DNA from: Cynocephalus volans
Lineage: Eukaryota > Chordata > Mammalia > Dermoptera > Cynocephalidae
Length of the DNA: 64,000 bases
Assembly: GCF_027409185.1 (NCBI RefSeq)
Contig: NC_084468.1
Span: 102,796,001 to 102,860,000 of the forward strand
Direction: 5' to 3'
The stretch's first letter is position 1. Every line of letters begins with the position of its first letter. This document shows, one piece after another, positions 34,901 to 45,839 of the stretch. The notes under the pieces were generated by a model. It was not told the DNA's origin, ran no database searches, and was given only the letters and a program-made list of their open reading frames with translations. Position numbers and translations under genes: made by a program.

Positions 34901-35404
34901 TTTAGATCTTGTGTTTCTCTACTGATTCTTTGCCTAGATGAACTGTCTAATATTGACAGTGGGGTGTTCAGGTCCCCTGCTATTATGGTATTAGTGTCTA
35001 TTTCCTTCTTTAGGTCTAATAGAGTTTGTTTTATAAATCTGCCTGTTCCAACATTGGGTGCGTACGTATTTATGATTGTTATGTCTTCTTGATGGATCAG
35101 TCCTTTTATCATTAAGTAGTGTCCCTCATTGTCTCTTTTTATGGTTTTTAGTTTAAAGTCTATTTTGTCAGATATAAGAATAGCTACTCCAGCTCGTTTT
35201 TTTTTCTGTTTGCATGGTAAATCTTTTTCCATCCTTTCACTCTTAGTCTGTGTGAATCTTTTTGGGTGAGGTGGGTCTCTTGTAGGCAGCATATACTTGG
35301 GTCCTCCTTTTGATCCAGTCAGCCAGTCTGTGTCTTTTGATTGGGAAATTTAAGCCTTTTACATTAAGAGTTGTTATTGAAAGGTGTTGATTTATTCCTA
35401 GCAT
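31906..35404 (-). pseudogene. ORF2p: L1 ORF2 (endonuclease-reverse transcriptase), nearly intact
   Basis: ORF2p nicks DNA and reverse-transcribes L1 RNA at the nick. The inferred start is the ATG at 35404-35402 (MLGINQHLS), overlapping the stop of the upstream frame in ATGCTAG. Two 1-nt deletions, near 35303-35310 and in the T9 run at 35197-35205, displace the first approximately 65 codons into other frames. From 35292 a single frame of 1,128 codons is open: endonuclease motifs GDLN (106-109) and SDHN (190-193), RT motifs SIDAEKAF (557-564) and FADD (659-662), and a CX3CX7HX4C knuckle (1089-1106). It ends at a TAA (31908-31906) in place of a Tyr codon; about 50 further codons of tail follow in frame or nearly so. 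The endonuclease ETHL block with catalytic Glu is in the displaced part. Few lesions means a young copy, but not functional as read. Confidence 0.9.
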
Positions 35405-35544
35405 TTTATCGGTTGCTTGGTTGTCTTAGGTGTCTTTTGTTCCTTGCTTTCTGATTTACTGTTTGGTTTCTGTGTTTGTTGGTTCCTTAGGTTGTAGATA
35501 GCATTTTTATTTGCTTGTTTTCTCTTCATGAATGCCATTTTTAT
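35398..35544 (-). other. Short lysine/glutamine-rich frame upstream of ORF2
   Basis: The minus strand encodes a 46-codon frame from an ATG (MAFMKRKQANKN) to a TAG that overlaps the ORF2 ATG. It is rich in Lys, Gln and Asn. It may be the inter-ORF spacer of older L1s or a stub of ORF1 joined to its 3' side; I favour the spacer because similar text lies upstream of ORF2 in other mammalian L1s as I recall them. Confidence 0.5.
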
Positions 35545-37064
35545 TATACTAGTGGGCTTCTCCGGGGAGCCACCTTTCTGGTCAGCTTGGACTCTGCTGG
35601 GCTGGTGAATCACGTACCACAGGGTGTGTGATCTCTGTTGAGCTTTCACTTCCTGTGCAGGACTTCTCCCTGTTCCGTGTCCTCTGGCCCAGGCTGTTGG
35701 ATCGTGCAGTGGCGACCCCACCGGGTGTGTGGTTTCTGTCGAGTCCCCGCCTCCCTGGCCACACGTCTCCCCACTCTGTGCGCACTGTGCTGGGCTGGGG
35801 TGTGTCTTCTGCACCCCTCGTCTATCAGCTGGTCCTTCAAGACCCTACTCGGCACCGCCTTGCCCAGGAAGTCTACCAGGTTTCTGGTAGGCACAGACGA
35901 CCGGTCGCTCTGGGTGCCTTTGTAGCACTGTGTAGATCTTTCTCGGGTCTTGTTCACCTTTGTATCCCCCCGGCATAGACCAAATCTAGCGCCCACCTGC
36001 AGCCAGCTCTCCAGCAGGTTCAAGCGGACCTGGGAACTCTCCTACCACACTATTCCCAACCAGAAATTGGTTAGGCTTTTTTCTGAACTGGTGGCCGCAG
36101 AGATGGTATCTGCCTCTCAGTAACAGGAAGTTTACCGGGGGCCAGAGTCCAGGGTGTGGTGGAGTGACAGTCGGCCCGCCCTTACTTCCTTGCCCTCCCG
36201 ACACTGGCCGGGGACGCCCCCCGCCACCAGCCCTGCCAGAGAACCGTGGTGGGAGTGGGAGGGGAGGCCGGCCTGCAGGCTCCGGAAAGCCCCGCACTGG
36301 GCCAAGCAAGTGGGAAGGCTCAGTGATGGCTGAGCCGGGCGGAGCTGCTAGCACCTGGGAAAATGGAGGCAGCCCCGGGGCAGTGAGTGAACCGGTGAGG
36401 GAGGCGGGAGCTGGGTGAGCATCAGCCCCCCGAACAGAGCTGGGCCAGGGGTCACTCACAGGGCTGTGCCAGGTCGGGTGCTCACTCTCTGCCTCTGGTT
36501 TGTCGCCTTCCCCTTTCTCGGCCGCTGCCGCCTCGAGCTATTCAGTCGTGGCGTGGCTCGGGCGCTCCCAGGAATCTTCTTTAATGCCGGCCTGAAACCT
36601 CGAATCCTGAATAGGGTAGCTGGCCGCCTTCAGCGCGTCCCCGGCCTCCGGGATCTCGTCTGCATCCACAGCAGCCCTGGCGCCGTGTTCCCTGTTTTGA
36701 GACTCGCTTTTGCAGCTAAGAAACAGTTCTTTTCCTGCTCCACACTTCAAAGCTGTTGCCTGTAAATGACGCAGCCTCTCCTGCCGGGGGCAACGTGGCG
36801 GTCACCCCCCACGACTGGCCACCAGCAGCGGTCCTCCCTTAAGAGATGGTGAGAGGAAGGTCCAAAAGTTTCCCGGCTGCCTGAGGCCCAGTGGCCGCCT
36901 TTTCCACCTCAGCTACTCCACGCCAACCGCCGCAGCCACCGCCATCTTGAAACCGCCATTTCAGAGGCTGGGAAGTCTCAGAGTCCGGGGAACACAGCTG
37001 GTGAAGCCTTTCTTCGGTAGTGGCTTCAGTTATGGCAGGGTATCACATTGCAAAATGGTGGCGC
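35545..37064 (-). promoter_or_regulatory. L1 5' UTR, CpG-rich, with YY1-like motifs
   Basis: About 1.5 kb of G+C-rich, CpG-rich sequence at the transcript 5' end. Near the start the minus strand reads CAAGATGGCGG (36941-36949 and adjacent bases) and AATGGCGG (36953-36960), the YY1-type motif found near mammalian L1 transcription starts. Open frames in it have no coiled coil, RRM or other ORF1p character. It is the only CpG-dense region of the window and a likely target of methylation. Confidence 0.75.
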
Positions 37065-37320
37065 TGAAAGCCATTTAAATGCCATTTTAAATGCCATTAG
37101 AAACACTTTTTATAATTAACTTAAAACATTTTAGTATCACTTCATATTTTTAACTTTTTTATTTTTAAGGGTTCTGAAATATATGATATTTTCAAAATAG
37201 GAGATTAAGAATTGGTGAAGGGACACGAACACGAAAAACAAATATATTGCATAGTGTTGAATATAATAATTATCCTGATTACAGCATCACATATTGCACA
37301 CAGTTATTGATATTCAACTC

Positions 37321-37890
37321 TGTGTTGGGCCAGCCGGATCAGGAAGACCTGAAAGCGGCAACAAAGTAGTCACGGAGCCTCCATCTTGTGAACTCCACCC
37401 CTCCCCTCCATCTTGTGAACTCCACCCCTCCCCTCCATCTTGTGAACTCCACCCCTCCCCTCCATCTTGTGAACCCCACCCCTCCCCTCCATCTTGTGAA
37501 CCCCACCTCTCCCCTCCATCTTGTGAACCCCACCCCTCCCCTCCATCTTGTGAACCCCACCCCTCCCCTCCATCTTGTGAACTCCACCCCTCCCCTCCAT
37601 CTTGTTAATTCCACCCCCCTTCCCTGTCCCCCCTCCCTCCCAAAAAGGAACCAGAAACTGAACCCTGCTCAATTCCTTAGCATATATGGACAAAAAACTC
37701 ACCAGCAGCCCTCCCCTATAAATACCCGCTTGTATACACCCTGGGCGTGACTTTCCCAGCCTCACTCCCTTGCAGGCCATGGAACCTTGCCCAGGAGCGC
37801 CCCCATTAAAGCCTACCCTAAATTTACTGCCTGGCTCCTGGTTTTCTTTGCTCCAGTTCGAGACTAAAACCTTCAAGATTCAAAACCTTC
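37321..37890 (+). mobile_element. Solo LTR with 27-bp minisatellite in U3
   Basis: The sequence begins TGTGTTGGGCC and has a TATA box CTATAAATAC at 37716-37725 and ATTAAA at 37805-37810, giving a normal U3-R-U5 order. U3 is largely a 27-bp tandem array. The right end is unclear because of a 16-bp tandem duplication at 37866-37897. A clean TSD is not visible (actc/attc at best). The class is probably I (gammaretrovirus-like), by inference only. Confidence 0.7.
37379..37620. repeat. 27-bp minisatellite, nine copies
   Basis: Starts at 37379, 37406, 37433, 37460, 37487, 37514, 37541, 37568 and 37595 are exactly 27 bp apart. Each unit has CTCCATCTTGT; on the other strand this gives ACAAGATGGAG, a YY1-like core. 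Units differ by actcc/acccc changes; the last is degenerate (ttaattcc). Since 27 is a multiple of 3 it creates long proline-rich artefact frames on both strands. Confidence 0.95.
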
Positions 37891-38224
37891 AAGATTCTGT
37901 ACCCCACAAATATGTATAATCGACTATGTTACAATAAGAAACAAAATTTTTAAAACTAAACAAATATTTATATAATGGCATTTAATGAATTCTATATTAC
38001 AATGAGATCAGTTTTAATCTTATAAAATTATAAAATAGTCTGTATTATAATTTATAAAACATTATCACCAAGTGAAAAAAAATTGAATCTCAACTGAATG
38101 TACATTTTTAACTTTTAATTTTATTATTAGAGAAAGTAGGGATGGTGTTGAGAAAGTAGTTTCAATATTATATTATTTTAAATTTTAATGCTTAAACAAG
38201 AAAAAAAAAACCCTCTTTTATTAT

Positions 38225-38425
38225 AATAACTATTTCTTTTAACTTTTTCTTGGAAATAAGTTCAAAGTTACAAAAAGCTGAAAAAATAAAAATCACAGAA
38301 TACCCTTTATCTACATTCATCTGTGGTTAACATTTTACCCATTTGCATTTTACTCCATTTGTTTGGTCTCTCTCCTTCACTTTCTCTCTCTGTCTCTCTC
38401 CATATATACATTTTTGGTTTTGTTT
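38225..38425 (-). mobile_element. Old L1M-type fragment
   Basis: Text such as aataagttcaaagttaca and attttacccatttgc is familiar from old mammalian L1 3' regions. It is short and boundaries are approximate. Confidence 0.4.
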
Positions 38426-39394
38426 TTGACAATAGCTAGTTAAAAATATTGGCTTAAGAATTAAAAATATATAATATTATAGGAAAAGTTATACTAGACT
38501 GAACAAGTAGCCTAGATACCCCTGACTAGGCATCTTGGTTAAAGAATATCTGAAATGTAATTTTATCATATATAAGAAACAAATAATCATGTTTTGTAGA
38601 GGATTCATAAAGCAAATGTACTTCACAGGGCCTGGTTTTCCAAAGATTTGCAGTTTCAAATATTGACCTTGCAAAGGACAAGAAATTTTCCTCGGGCTAT
38701 AAAGTCTCTGGTGTAAGATAAAAGATTTGTGTCACAGCAAGGTTGCTGGCTCAAGGACAGACTAGTTACTGATTGATATGAATAGATACTGGGAAAGCCG
38801 CTGGAGGGAGAAGGAATGTTGTTTGCTAATCAAGTCTTTGTTGGTGGATCACTTAATTGTCTAAGGGAATGTCATCTGACTTGTTTTTACTGCATGTTAC
38901 CAGCTTCTATTGTTAAACTTGTTAAACTGTACTTAGCAACAACCTCACCTATGTTCTCTTCCTGAAACTTCCTGGTCTGGAGAATAAATGCAGGAAGAGA
39001 ACCACAATTCATGGTTAATTTTCCAAATGGAAGGAATGCCTCATGCTTTAGGGTCCTGGGATATTAACCCCTTTCTGGGGCTTCTCACTGCTCAGAACAG
39101 ATGGGCTTTGAGTAATTTTGGTGGCTCTGGGCACCCAGGGGAATAGGGGTGACAAATCTGTGGGAGGCAAAGCAACACGTTTCCTGTTTTACAGGGATGT
39201 TGTAAGCACTCATACAAAATGATTCAATGAAGACCTCTAAAGACCGTAAGATGTTACGGAAATAAGAAAATATTTCTTAGAAATTTTAGAAATTAGGAGA
39301 CAGGAGGTGAAATGAAGATAATTCAAATGCTGTAAATGCTGTAAATGCTGTAGAAGAGAAGGAATAAACAGAACAGAAAATTTTTTTCACACTT
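38426..39394. other. Unassigned; possible LTR at about 38700-39120
   Basis: An aataaatgc at about 38983-38991 is followed by ttctggggcttctcactg and then attttggtggctctgggc near 39115, which resembles an LTR U5 and a leader/PBS. No ends or TSD were found, so I do not assert it. Confidence 0.35.
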
Positions 39395-40440
39395 ATTTTA
39401 ATTTCAAATTTCTTTAAAATTTTGAAATGATCTTACAGTTACAGAAAAGTAGAGATAGCATAAAGAGTTCTCATATATACCCTTCATCCAGATTCTGCTA
39501 GTACTTAACATCATATGTAACCATAGCATCAAAACTAGGAAGTTAATATTGGTATATTATTAAGTAAACTACAGATCTTACTCACATTTCACCAGGGTAG
39601 ATGGATATACAGTTTGAACACTGAACCACCTACAGTACAGAAAAGAGCAGGGGGAATGGTTGGGAATAAATCTGAACATAAACAGGAAAAGCACAATGGG
39701 AATGTACAAATCAATCAACCTTTCTCCATTGACACAGTCACTGCATTTCCTTTTTTCCTTATAAAGAGGGTCCCAATACTTCACTCCATACCAAATCTTT
39801 CCTTTGTGCTCTTAGTCCTCCCAGATATCAGAAGTTAGAATACTCCTGGTATAATAAGTTTTTTCAATTTATTCATTTCTTTTATTCTGATACTGATATT
39901 TTCATATTTGGTATATTTTTTGATATTTTATTTACTTTTTAAAAATTGTGGCTAAATACACGGAAAATAAACTTTACCATTTAAACTATCTGTAAGTGTA
40001 CATTTTGTGGTATTGGGTATCTGTTCACATTTTTGTGCAACCATCACGACCATCCATCTTCAGAGCATTTTTATCTGGACCCCAACTAAAATGTTGTACT
40101 AATGAACAATAAGTCTTCCTCCATCTCCCAAGACCCTACCAACCACCATTCTACTTTCTGTCTTAGTGAATTTAACTACTAAAGTTAACTCATACAAGTG
40201 GAATCATACAATGTTTGTTCTTTTGTGTCTACCTCATTTTAGTTACTATAATATCTTCAAGATTTATATGTGTTGTAGCATGTGTCGGAATTTCCTTCCT
40301 TTTAAAAACTGAATAATATTCCCTTGTATATACCATATTTTGTTTACCCTTCATCTGTCGATAGAAACTTAGGTTGCTTTCATCTTTTGGCTATTATGAA
40401 TAAGGCTGCTATGAAAATGGTTGGATGAACATGTTCTTGC
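39395..40440 (-). mobile_element. Old L1M 3' UTR and ORF2 end (antisense)
   Basis: The sequence runs in the order of an antisense old L1: 3' UTR (acagaaaagtagagatagca, then catcacgaccatccatc) to ORF2-end text (ggctattatgaataaggctgctatgaa split). Diverged. Confidence 0.6.
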
Positions 40441-42809
40441 TTTTAATTCTTTTAATTCTTACTATTTTAAAAATACAATTATTATACAAATTATTATCTG
40501 AAATATTCACTTATATATGTTAAAAAATGATTACTTAACTTACTTTTTGAACAATACCATCACCATTTGTGGAAGTTTTAGTATTAATTGTAAGAATTAC
40601 TGCAAAATGGCTTATTTTTTTTTTTAGTTGTTAGAAACCTCAGATTTTTTCCAATTTTGAAGATTTTAAATCAACTAAGCCAAAACACAAATCAAAAAAT
40701 ATAAAGGAATAAAACCTCTATATAGTAGATTCAAAACAAACCCTTACAGAAAATAATAGCATAAATTGTCCTGAACTAGCATCAGTACTGCAGCACTACC
40801 TCACTTTTCTTATCAGATGAAAAACTGTACAGAAGTGTTAGCAGAACACAAAGAAAAAAGACAGATGGAGGAACAAATGCAAGAAAATCTTGTACAAAAG
40901 AAATATGCATGTTTGAAACAAGGTTGAAATAATTTATATTAGGAAAATAATGTAAGAATTTATCCTAAAATTTTACATGGCCTTAGATGTTCTTTAAAAA
41001 GCTTACAGGCAAAAAAAATAAAGAGTTATTATCACAAAGTATTGTACATTTCTTTAATGAAAATGTATTTGCCATGATTAAAATTCCTTATTTTTTCTAC
41101 TTCACTGATTTTTTTCTTGCTAACTGCTATCATTCGTTTTAGTCTGTAGTTAAAACTTTATCAAATGACCATGGTGCAGCAAATTAATTAAAAAATATGT
41201 ACTAAAATTTCGTTGTATTGCATTTTTTTTTAACATGACGTATCATATTACTTCTGTCTGAAAATACTTCAATGGAAATAGTGATATTAGAAAAGAGGTC
41301 ATTGTATATGACAAATAACTGATTTCCTTTCTTTAAGGAACATTGAACTACCTTACATATTAAAGAATAACATGTTATTGTTGAAAAATACGTTGCTTTT
41401 TGTGAAATTGAGTCTACAGTTGATAAAACATTAGAATTAGAAAAGGATACTTAATTAGAAAAGTGGGACTAAAACTTAGTATTTTAGTTAAGATTAAAAA
41501 CTACTTCATGTTAAGATAAAAGTTTATGTCATATGGAGAGTCAGCATGCCATAGGGAAAGAATAGGCAATTATAAGTATGAATATTGACTCTGTCGTTCA
41601 TAGCTGATTAACTTTAGGTATTTGCTTAATGTTTTTGTACATCGGGGCTTATTTTTGTTTTCAGGGTTTTTGTTTGTTTGTTTTTGTTTGATTTTTATTT
41701 TTTAAATCTGCGTTCTGAGTGACCTCACAGGTTTTTAGTGAAAAGTAATGATACAGTGTCTTTAAAGCACTCAGTAATGTCTGACACATTTATTTAACAT
41801 TCACAGTTTGGTACGCACTAGTCTCTCCTCTATTTATCCCATTAATTTCATTGACTGATGCCTTCCATTCCCTCTGTAAAGCAAATTGATGATAATAAGT
41901 CAAATATTTTGGATACAATTTGATAATAAGTCAAATATTTGGGCAGCAATTTTAGCATTATGTATGGACAAGATACTGCATGTCTAAGAAGCCAGGAGCA
42001 ACTGAGAGCATTAGAGTTTAATTGTGCACTGCCCAGTACTACGTAGGTAAAAGAACACAAAACAAACCTAATCCTACCTCAGTTTTAATTGAGACTCTCT
42101 TTTTATGTGAATAGAGTTCTTCAAATGAGATTGGAGTCATTTCCTTTTCACATTTGTATAATTGATTACCCTCCTTAGTCATTCTGAGTCTTTAAAATAG
42201 ATTGTAATTAATGTGCAGAATTACGCAGGTGATGGAGGAACTAAGAAGCCAAATGAGGGTCCATTAGGCTACCCAGAAATTAGCAAGAGCAGGAAACTGA
42301 TCTCACCCCTTAGCAGGAAGGACAAACGGAGGAGGAAGTGTACCTGAGCCCAGGCTCACTTGTGGAAGCTGGAGCTATGGCCAGCCTGTGAACAAGACCT
42401 GAAACCACTAAGAGATTCAGAAGCATGGTATGCACCACTGGAGGCACGGAGCCAGGGTGAAATACCATGGTTTTTCCCTTCCTCCTTTCACCTCTCCCAC
42501 TCTTACCTCTCATTGGATGAATCCAAGGGGGAATGAGCTGTTATAGAAGCTTGGAAACTAGCTTGCAGGAGTCAGACCCCTGCGATACAGAGTAATAGAG
42601 GAAGGAATGGGGTCACAATCTGAATTGTCCCCGAACCAGCACAATGGGTAATATGAAACAAGTAAAGAAGCCTTTCTTAGACTTTTTTCTCATTACATTT
42701 AAATAAAATAGCACAGCTGTAATTTGTGTAATTATTTTTCATGAAATAATGCTTTAAATACTGATTTTTAAGAGTATTTTTCTGACTTCCTATTACATAT
42801 GAAATGACA
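40441..42809. other. Unassigned DNA
   Basis: No gene recognised. At 40835-40926 one frame encodes a charged, helix-like peptide (EHKEKRQMEEQMQENL) with stops before it, conceivably a decayed exon or retropseudogene. A tandem duplication of gataataagtcaaatattt lies at 41891-41940. The part at 42230-42640 is richer in G+C and might be an old LTR. Confidence 0.4.
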
Positions 42810-43245
42810 AGAATTTTTTTTCAATTTTCTAAATTTTTAATTGACATAATTGTACATGTTGAAGAGGTACATGTGATATTTGAATTCATGTGTATAATGT
42901 GTAATGATCAAAACAGGGTAACTAGCATATCGATAACTTCAAACATTTGTCATTTCTTTGTGTTGGAAATATTCAAAATCCTCTCTTCTAGCTATTTGAA
43001 ATTATGCTATAAATTATTATTAACTGTAGTCACCCTACACTGTCATAGAATGCGAGAGCTTATTCCTCCTACATCTATGAAATCAACTCCTTCAGCTTCC
43101 ACATATGAGTGAGAACATTCAGTATTTAGCTTTCTGTGCCTGGCTTATTTCACTTAAAACAATGCACTCCGGGCTCATTAATGTTGTTGCAGAGGACAGG
43201 ATTTTATTCTTTCTTTATGGCTGAATAGTATTCCTAGAGTATTAG
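42810..43245 (-). mobile_element. L1 3' UTR fragment (antisense)
   Basis: Antisense L1 3' UTR followed by the start of the ORF2-end region (ttatggctgaatagtattc). It ends abruptly at the G+C-rich tandem repeat. Confidence 0.7.
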
Positions 43246-43259
43246 TTATATATGGTATG

Positions 43260-43505
43260 GCTGACCTGCTGCATTGCAGTGCTTCCCAGGGGACATGGCC
43301 ACCACTGAGGCAGCTGTCAGGGCCAGGTATGGATGCCTGAGGATGAAGAGGTTGCTGGCTAAGTTACAATGGTTCCCAGGGGATGTGTTTACCACCAGGG
43401 AAGCTGTCAGGGCCAGGCGTGGGCACGCTAGGGCATGAGGGGGGCTGGCCTGCTACGTTGTGGTGGGTCCCAGGGAGCATGTTCATTGCCAGGGCATCAT
43501 GACAA
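43260..43505. repeat. G+C-rich tandem repeat, about 90-bp units
   Basis: About 2.6 copies of a unit containing ctgctg..ttcccaggggac, then accac..aggcagctgtcagggccagg. It sits in A+T-rich surroundings directly after an L1 fragment. Confidence 0.8.
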
Positions 43506-45839
43506 GAAGTTTTAAAATAAATAACAAATATAATAGCTATAACTAAATATGAAAAATAAATATTTTCAGCTTAATTTCATATCATTTCTCCAAAGATGTC
43601 TGTTTTCTTTTTTTTTTTTTTTAAAGACATCTAAGCAAAGTTGCCAAGCAAGAATTTGGTATATGAGTGAGCCTTACATGATGAGTCAAACTAAAGTTGT
43701 AGACAGTCCCCAGGACATATATAACACTCTTTTCCACCCCCTTAACCCAACATATTTTTCTGTTCTAGAAGAGTATAGCTTAGTTCCCTTTAGACATCAT
43801 ACTATTTCCCACTTGCATGCTTTTTTATGTTTTTATATATATATATAACATGAAACATGTTTTATATATATAATAACATGAAAAATATATTTTTATTATA
43901 AATATATAGAGAATATGTTTTATTATATATATAAACATGAAAAAAGCATGCAAATGTGCTTTTAATATACTATTAATATATTTATATATATATACTATTC
44001 TTTTCTACCTTTCTTTGACTAGTTTCTTGAACTCATTTTTTAAAAACCAAATAATCTTGAGAAGAGCTAAATAGAAGACTAATGAATAAAACAAAGTGAG
44101 GTTTTTTGAGGAAAAAAATGAAATAGGTAAAGCACTATGTGAACCATACGCACACACACTCACACAAATAAGGTAGAGAGAGAAAAAAATTGAAGTGAAT
44201 TAGAGAAATAACAGTAAAAAGAAAACTTACACAAATCACGTTCACATAGAAGAATTCACATTTTGTTCAATTTTTTCAAAGAGCTATGCCTCAAAAACTT
44301 TGATAAATACCCAAAGAACCATTAAGTCCAATGATATTTAAATGTTTTAGAGGACAAAGGAAAAGAATTCTTATAAAAAAACTATTCTTATAAAATTATT
44401 GTTTTTATAGAAACAGGCATAAATAGAGCTGAAAAAAGACTTACAGGTTTTTAAATACTAATTTCAAAAAATCTAAATAATATATTAAAGATAATAATAT
44501 AAAATAACCAATTAAGAATACACCACAATTCAACTAGTTTAATTTCAGAAATGAAAGAGAACAAAACTCTCTATTGCCTTGTTGGTATCCATTGTTCCCT
44601 CCTTATTTCCCAACAAATTCCCAGTTTTGGTCACAGTGAGAATGTGCCCTGCTAAAACTTTACATTACCCAACCTCTGCTGAAGTTAGTAGTTCTGATAT
44701 ACAATGATATACAAGTGGAAATGTGCTTTGGTTTTCTGAATTTGTTTTTCCTTTATAGGTGAACGTGTTACACCTATCTTCATGTCATTTGCTTTCACTC
44801 CTGTTTTGGAATATGAACACGAGGCTGGAGATGTAACAGCCCTCTTAGAACTATGAGTGGATCAGGGGCCAGAGATGTATAATTTTGTACTATTTAAATG
44901 TTTGTACACTAACTTTTACAAAAAAAAAAAAAATTGCATAAGGATCAGTTAATACATTTCTTCCCATGAGTCTTTACTAAACATCAGGGAGAATGAACTG
45001 AAGGACCTCTCTATGTGCTCTAGTGGAACTCTGTGGGTACTTCTTTCCTTCTCTCTCTTCATATTGTACCCTTCATTTTCTGTGTCTATACCCCTTATTG
45101 AGTTATATATCCTCAAGTTCAGTATTATGACTTCACATTTTTATATTACTTGTTCATTGCTTGGAAGACAGAAGATAGTCATTAAGTTAAATAAATATTT
45201 ATCAAAATTTATTTTCCTTGAATGGTACATGACCTATTACAGTATGCACTGTGCCATCCAAGTGGTGTGAAATGAGGAATCTGTTTTTAGAATGCATCAA
45301 GCAATTTCACCATAGTAGTCAGGATAAGCTAATTGCAGTAAACTGCAATATCATAATTTATTTTATAGAAAAATAATATTGATTCCTCACTCACATTATC
45401 ATCCCTTTGGACCTGTAGGGATTGCTCTACCCATGTTCATTCAGTGGCACGGTCTCCTCCACCATGTCACTGTATTTCTTCTAGAACTCTCTGTATCTTT
45501 CCTCCTTGTTATTCAACTGGCAGACAGAGAAGAGGAATAGGATTGTATCTACATAGGCTAAACCTGGAAGTGACACAAATAAATTCTGCTCACATTTGCT
45601 TGGTCAGAACTCATTTTAATGTTTGAACTAAAAATGAAATCTAACTCTATAACTGGGAAGAAGCAGAAAGCATGTACTTTGCTGGGCACCAGCAATCTCT
45701 ACTACATATCTTTCTCTCCCCAAAAGGTTGATTATATAGAGGAAATGCAGAAATCCAGAAAATAGTCTCCTAACAACAGTAATAACATGGTTAGCAATTT
45801 CTACAAACCAGCAAAAAATATTTTAAGTGGGATTCAAGA
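43506..45839. other. Unassigned A+T-rich DNA
   Basis: No gene recognised. A TA-rich palindromic tract with repeated aacatgaaa blocks lies at 43830-44000, and an A-run at 44920-44933. Confidence 0.5.

Larger units (their letters stand above)
31331..37064 (-). mobile_element. Full-span L1 lacking ORF1, perfect 13-bp TSD
   Basis: A 5,734-bp antisense element with a TTTTA-patterned A-tail at its left end and a CpG-rich 5' UTR at its right end. Order on the minus strand: 5' UTR (37064 to about 35545), a 46-codon upstream reading frame, ORF2 (35404 to 31906), then 3' UTR with G-runs. A typical mammalian L1 has an ORF1 of about 1 kb between 5' UTR and ORF2; none is recognisable here. Because both ends and the TSD are intact, the element landed in this form or lost ORF1 by internal deletion afterwards. 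It would have needed ORF1 protein from another copy. Confidence 0.9.
37078..37960 (+). mobile_element. L1 3' end fragment split by an LTR
   Basis: The left flank (about 37180-37320) and right flank (37897-37960, with ctgtaccccacaaatatgta) read together as a mammalian L1 3' UTR end followed by an A-rich tail. The LTR at 37321-37890 interrupts it. Confidence 0.65.

Noticed and set aside
31906..35292. Treating the 1,128-codon frame as a host gene
   Set aside because: It has L1 endonuclease, RT and knuckle motifs, lies inside a TSD-bounded element, and begins within the endonuclease domain.
35986..36459. ORF1 of the L1 (157-codon frame in the 5' UTR)
   Set aside because: It has no coiled coil, RRM or C-terminal domain character; G+C-rich DNA simply has few stops.
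37379..37620. CRISPR-like regular repeats
   Set aside because: The units are contiguous with no unique spacers, and the setting is a mammalian LTR.
37294..37876. Long proline-rich and glycine-rich frames on both strands
   Set aside because: They are artefacts of a 27-bp tandem repeat, whose length is a multiple of three, inside an LTR.
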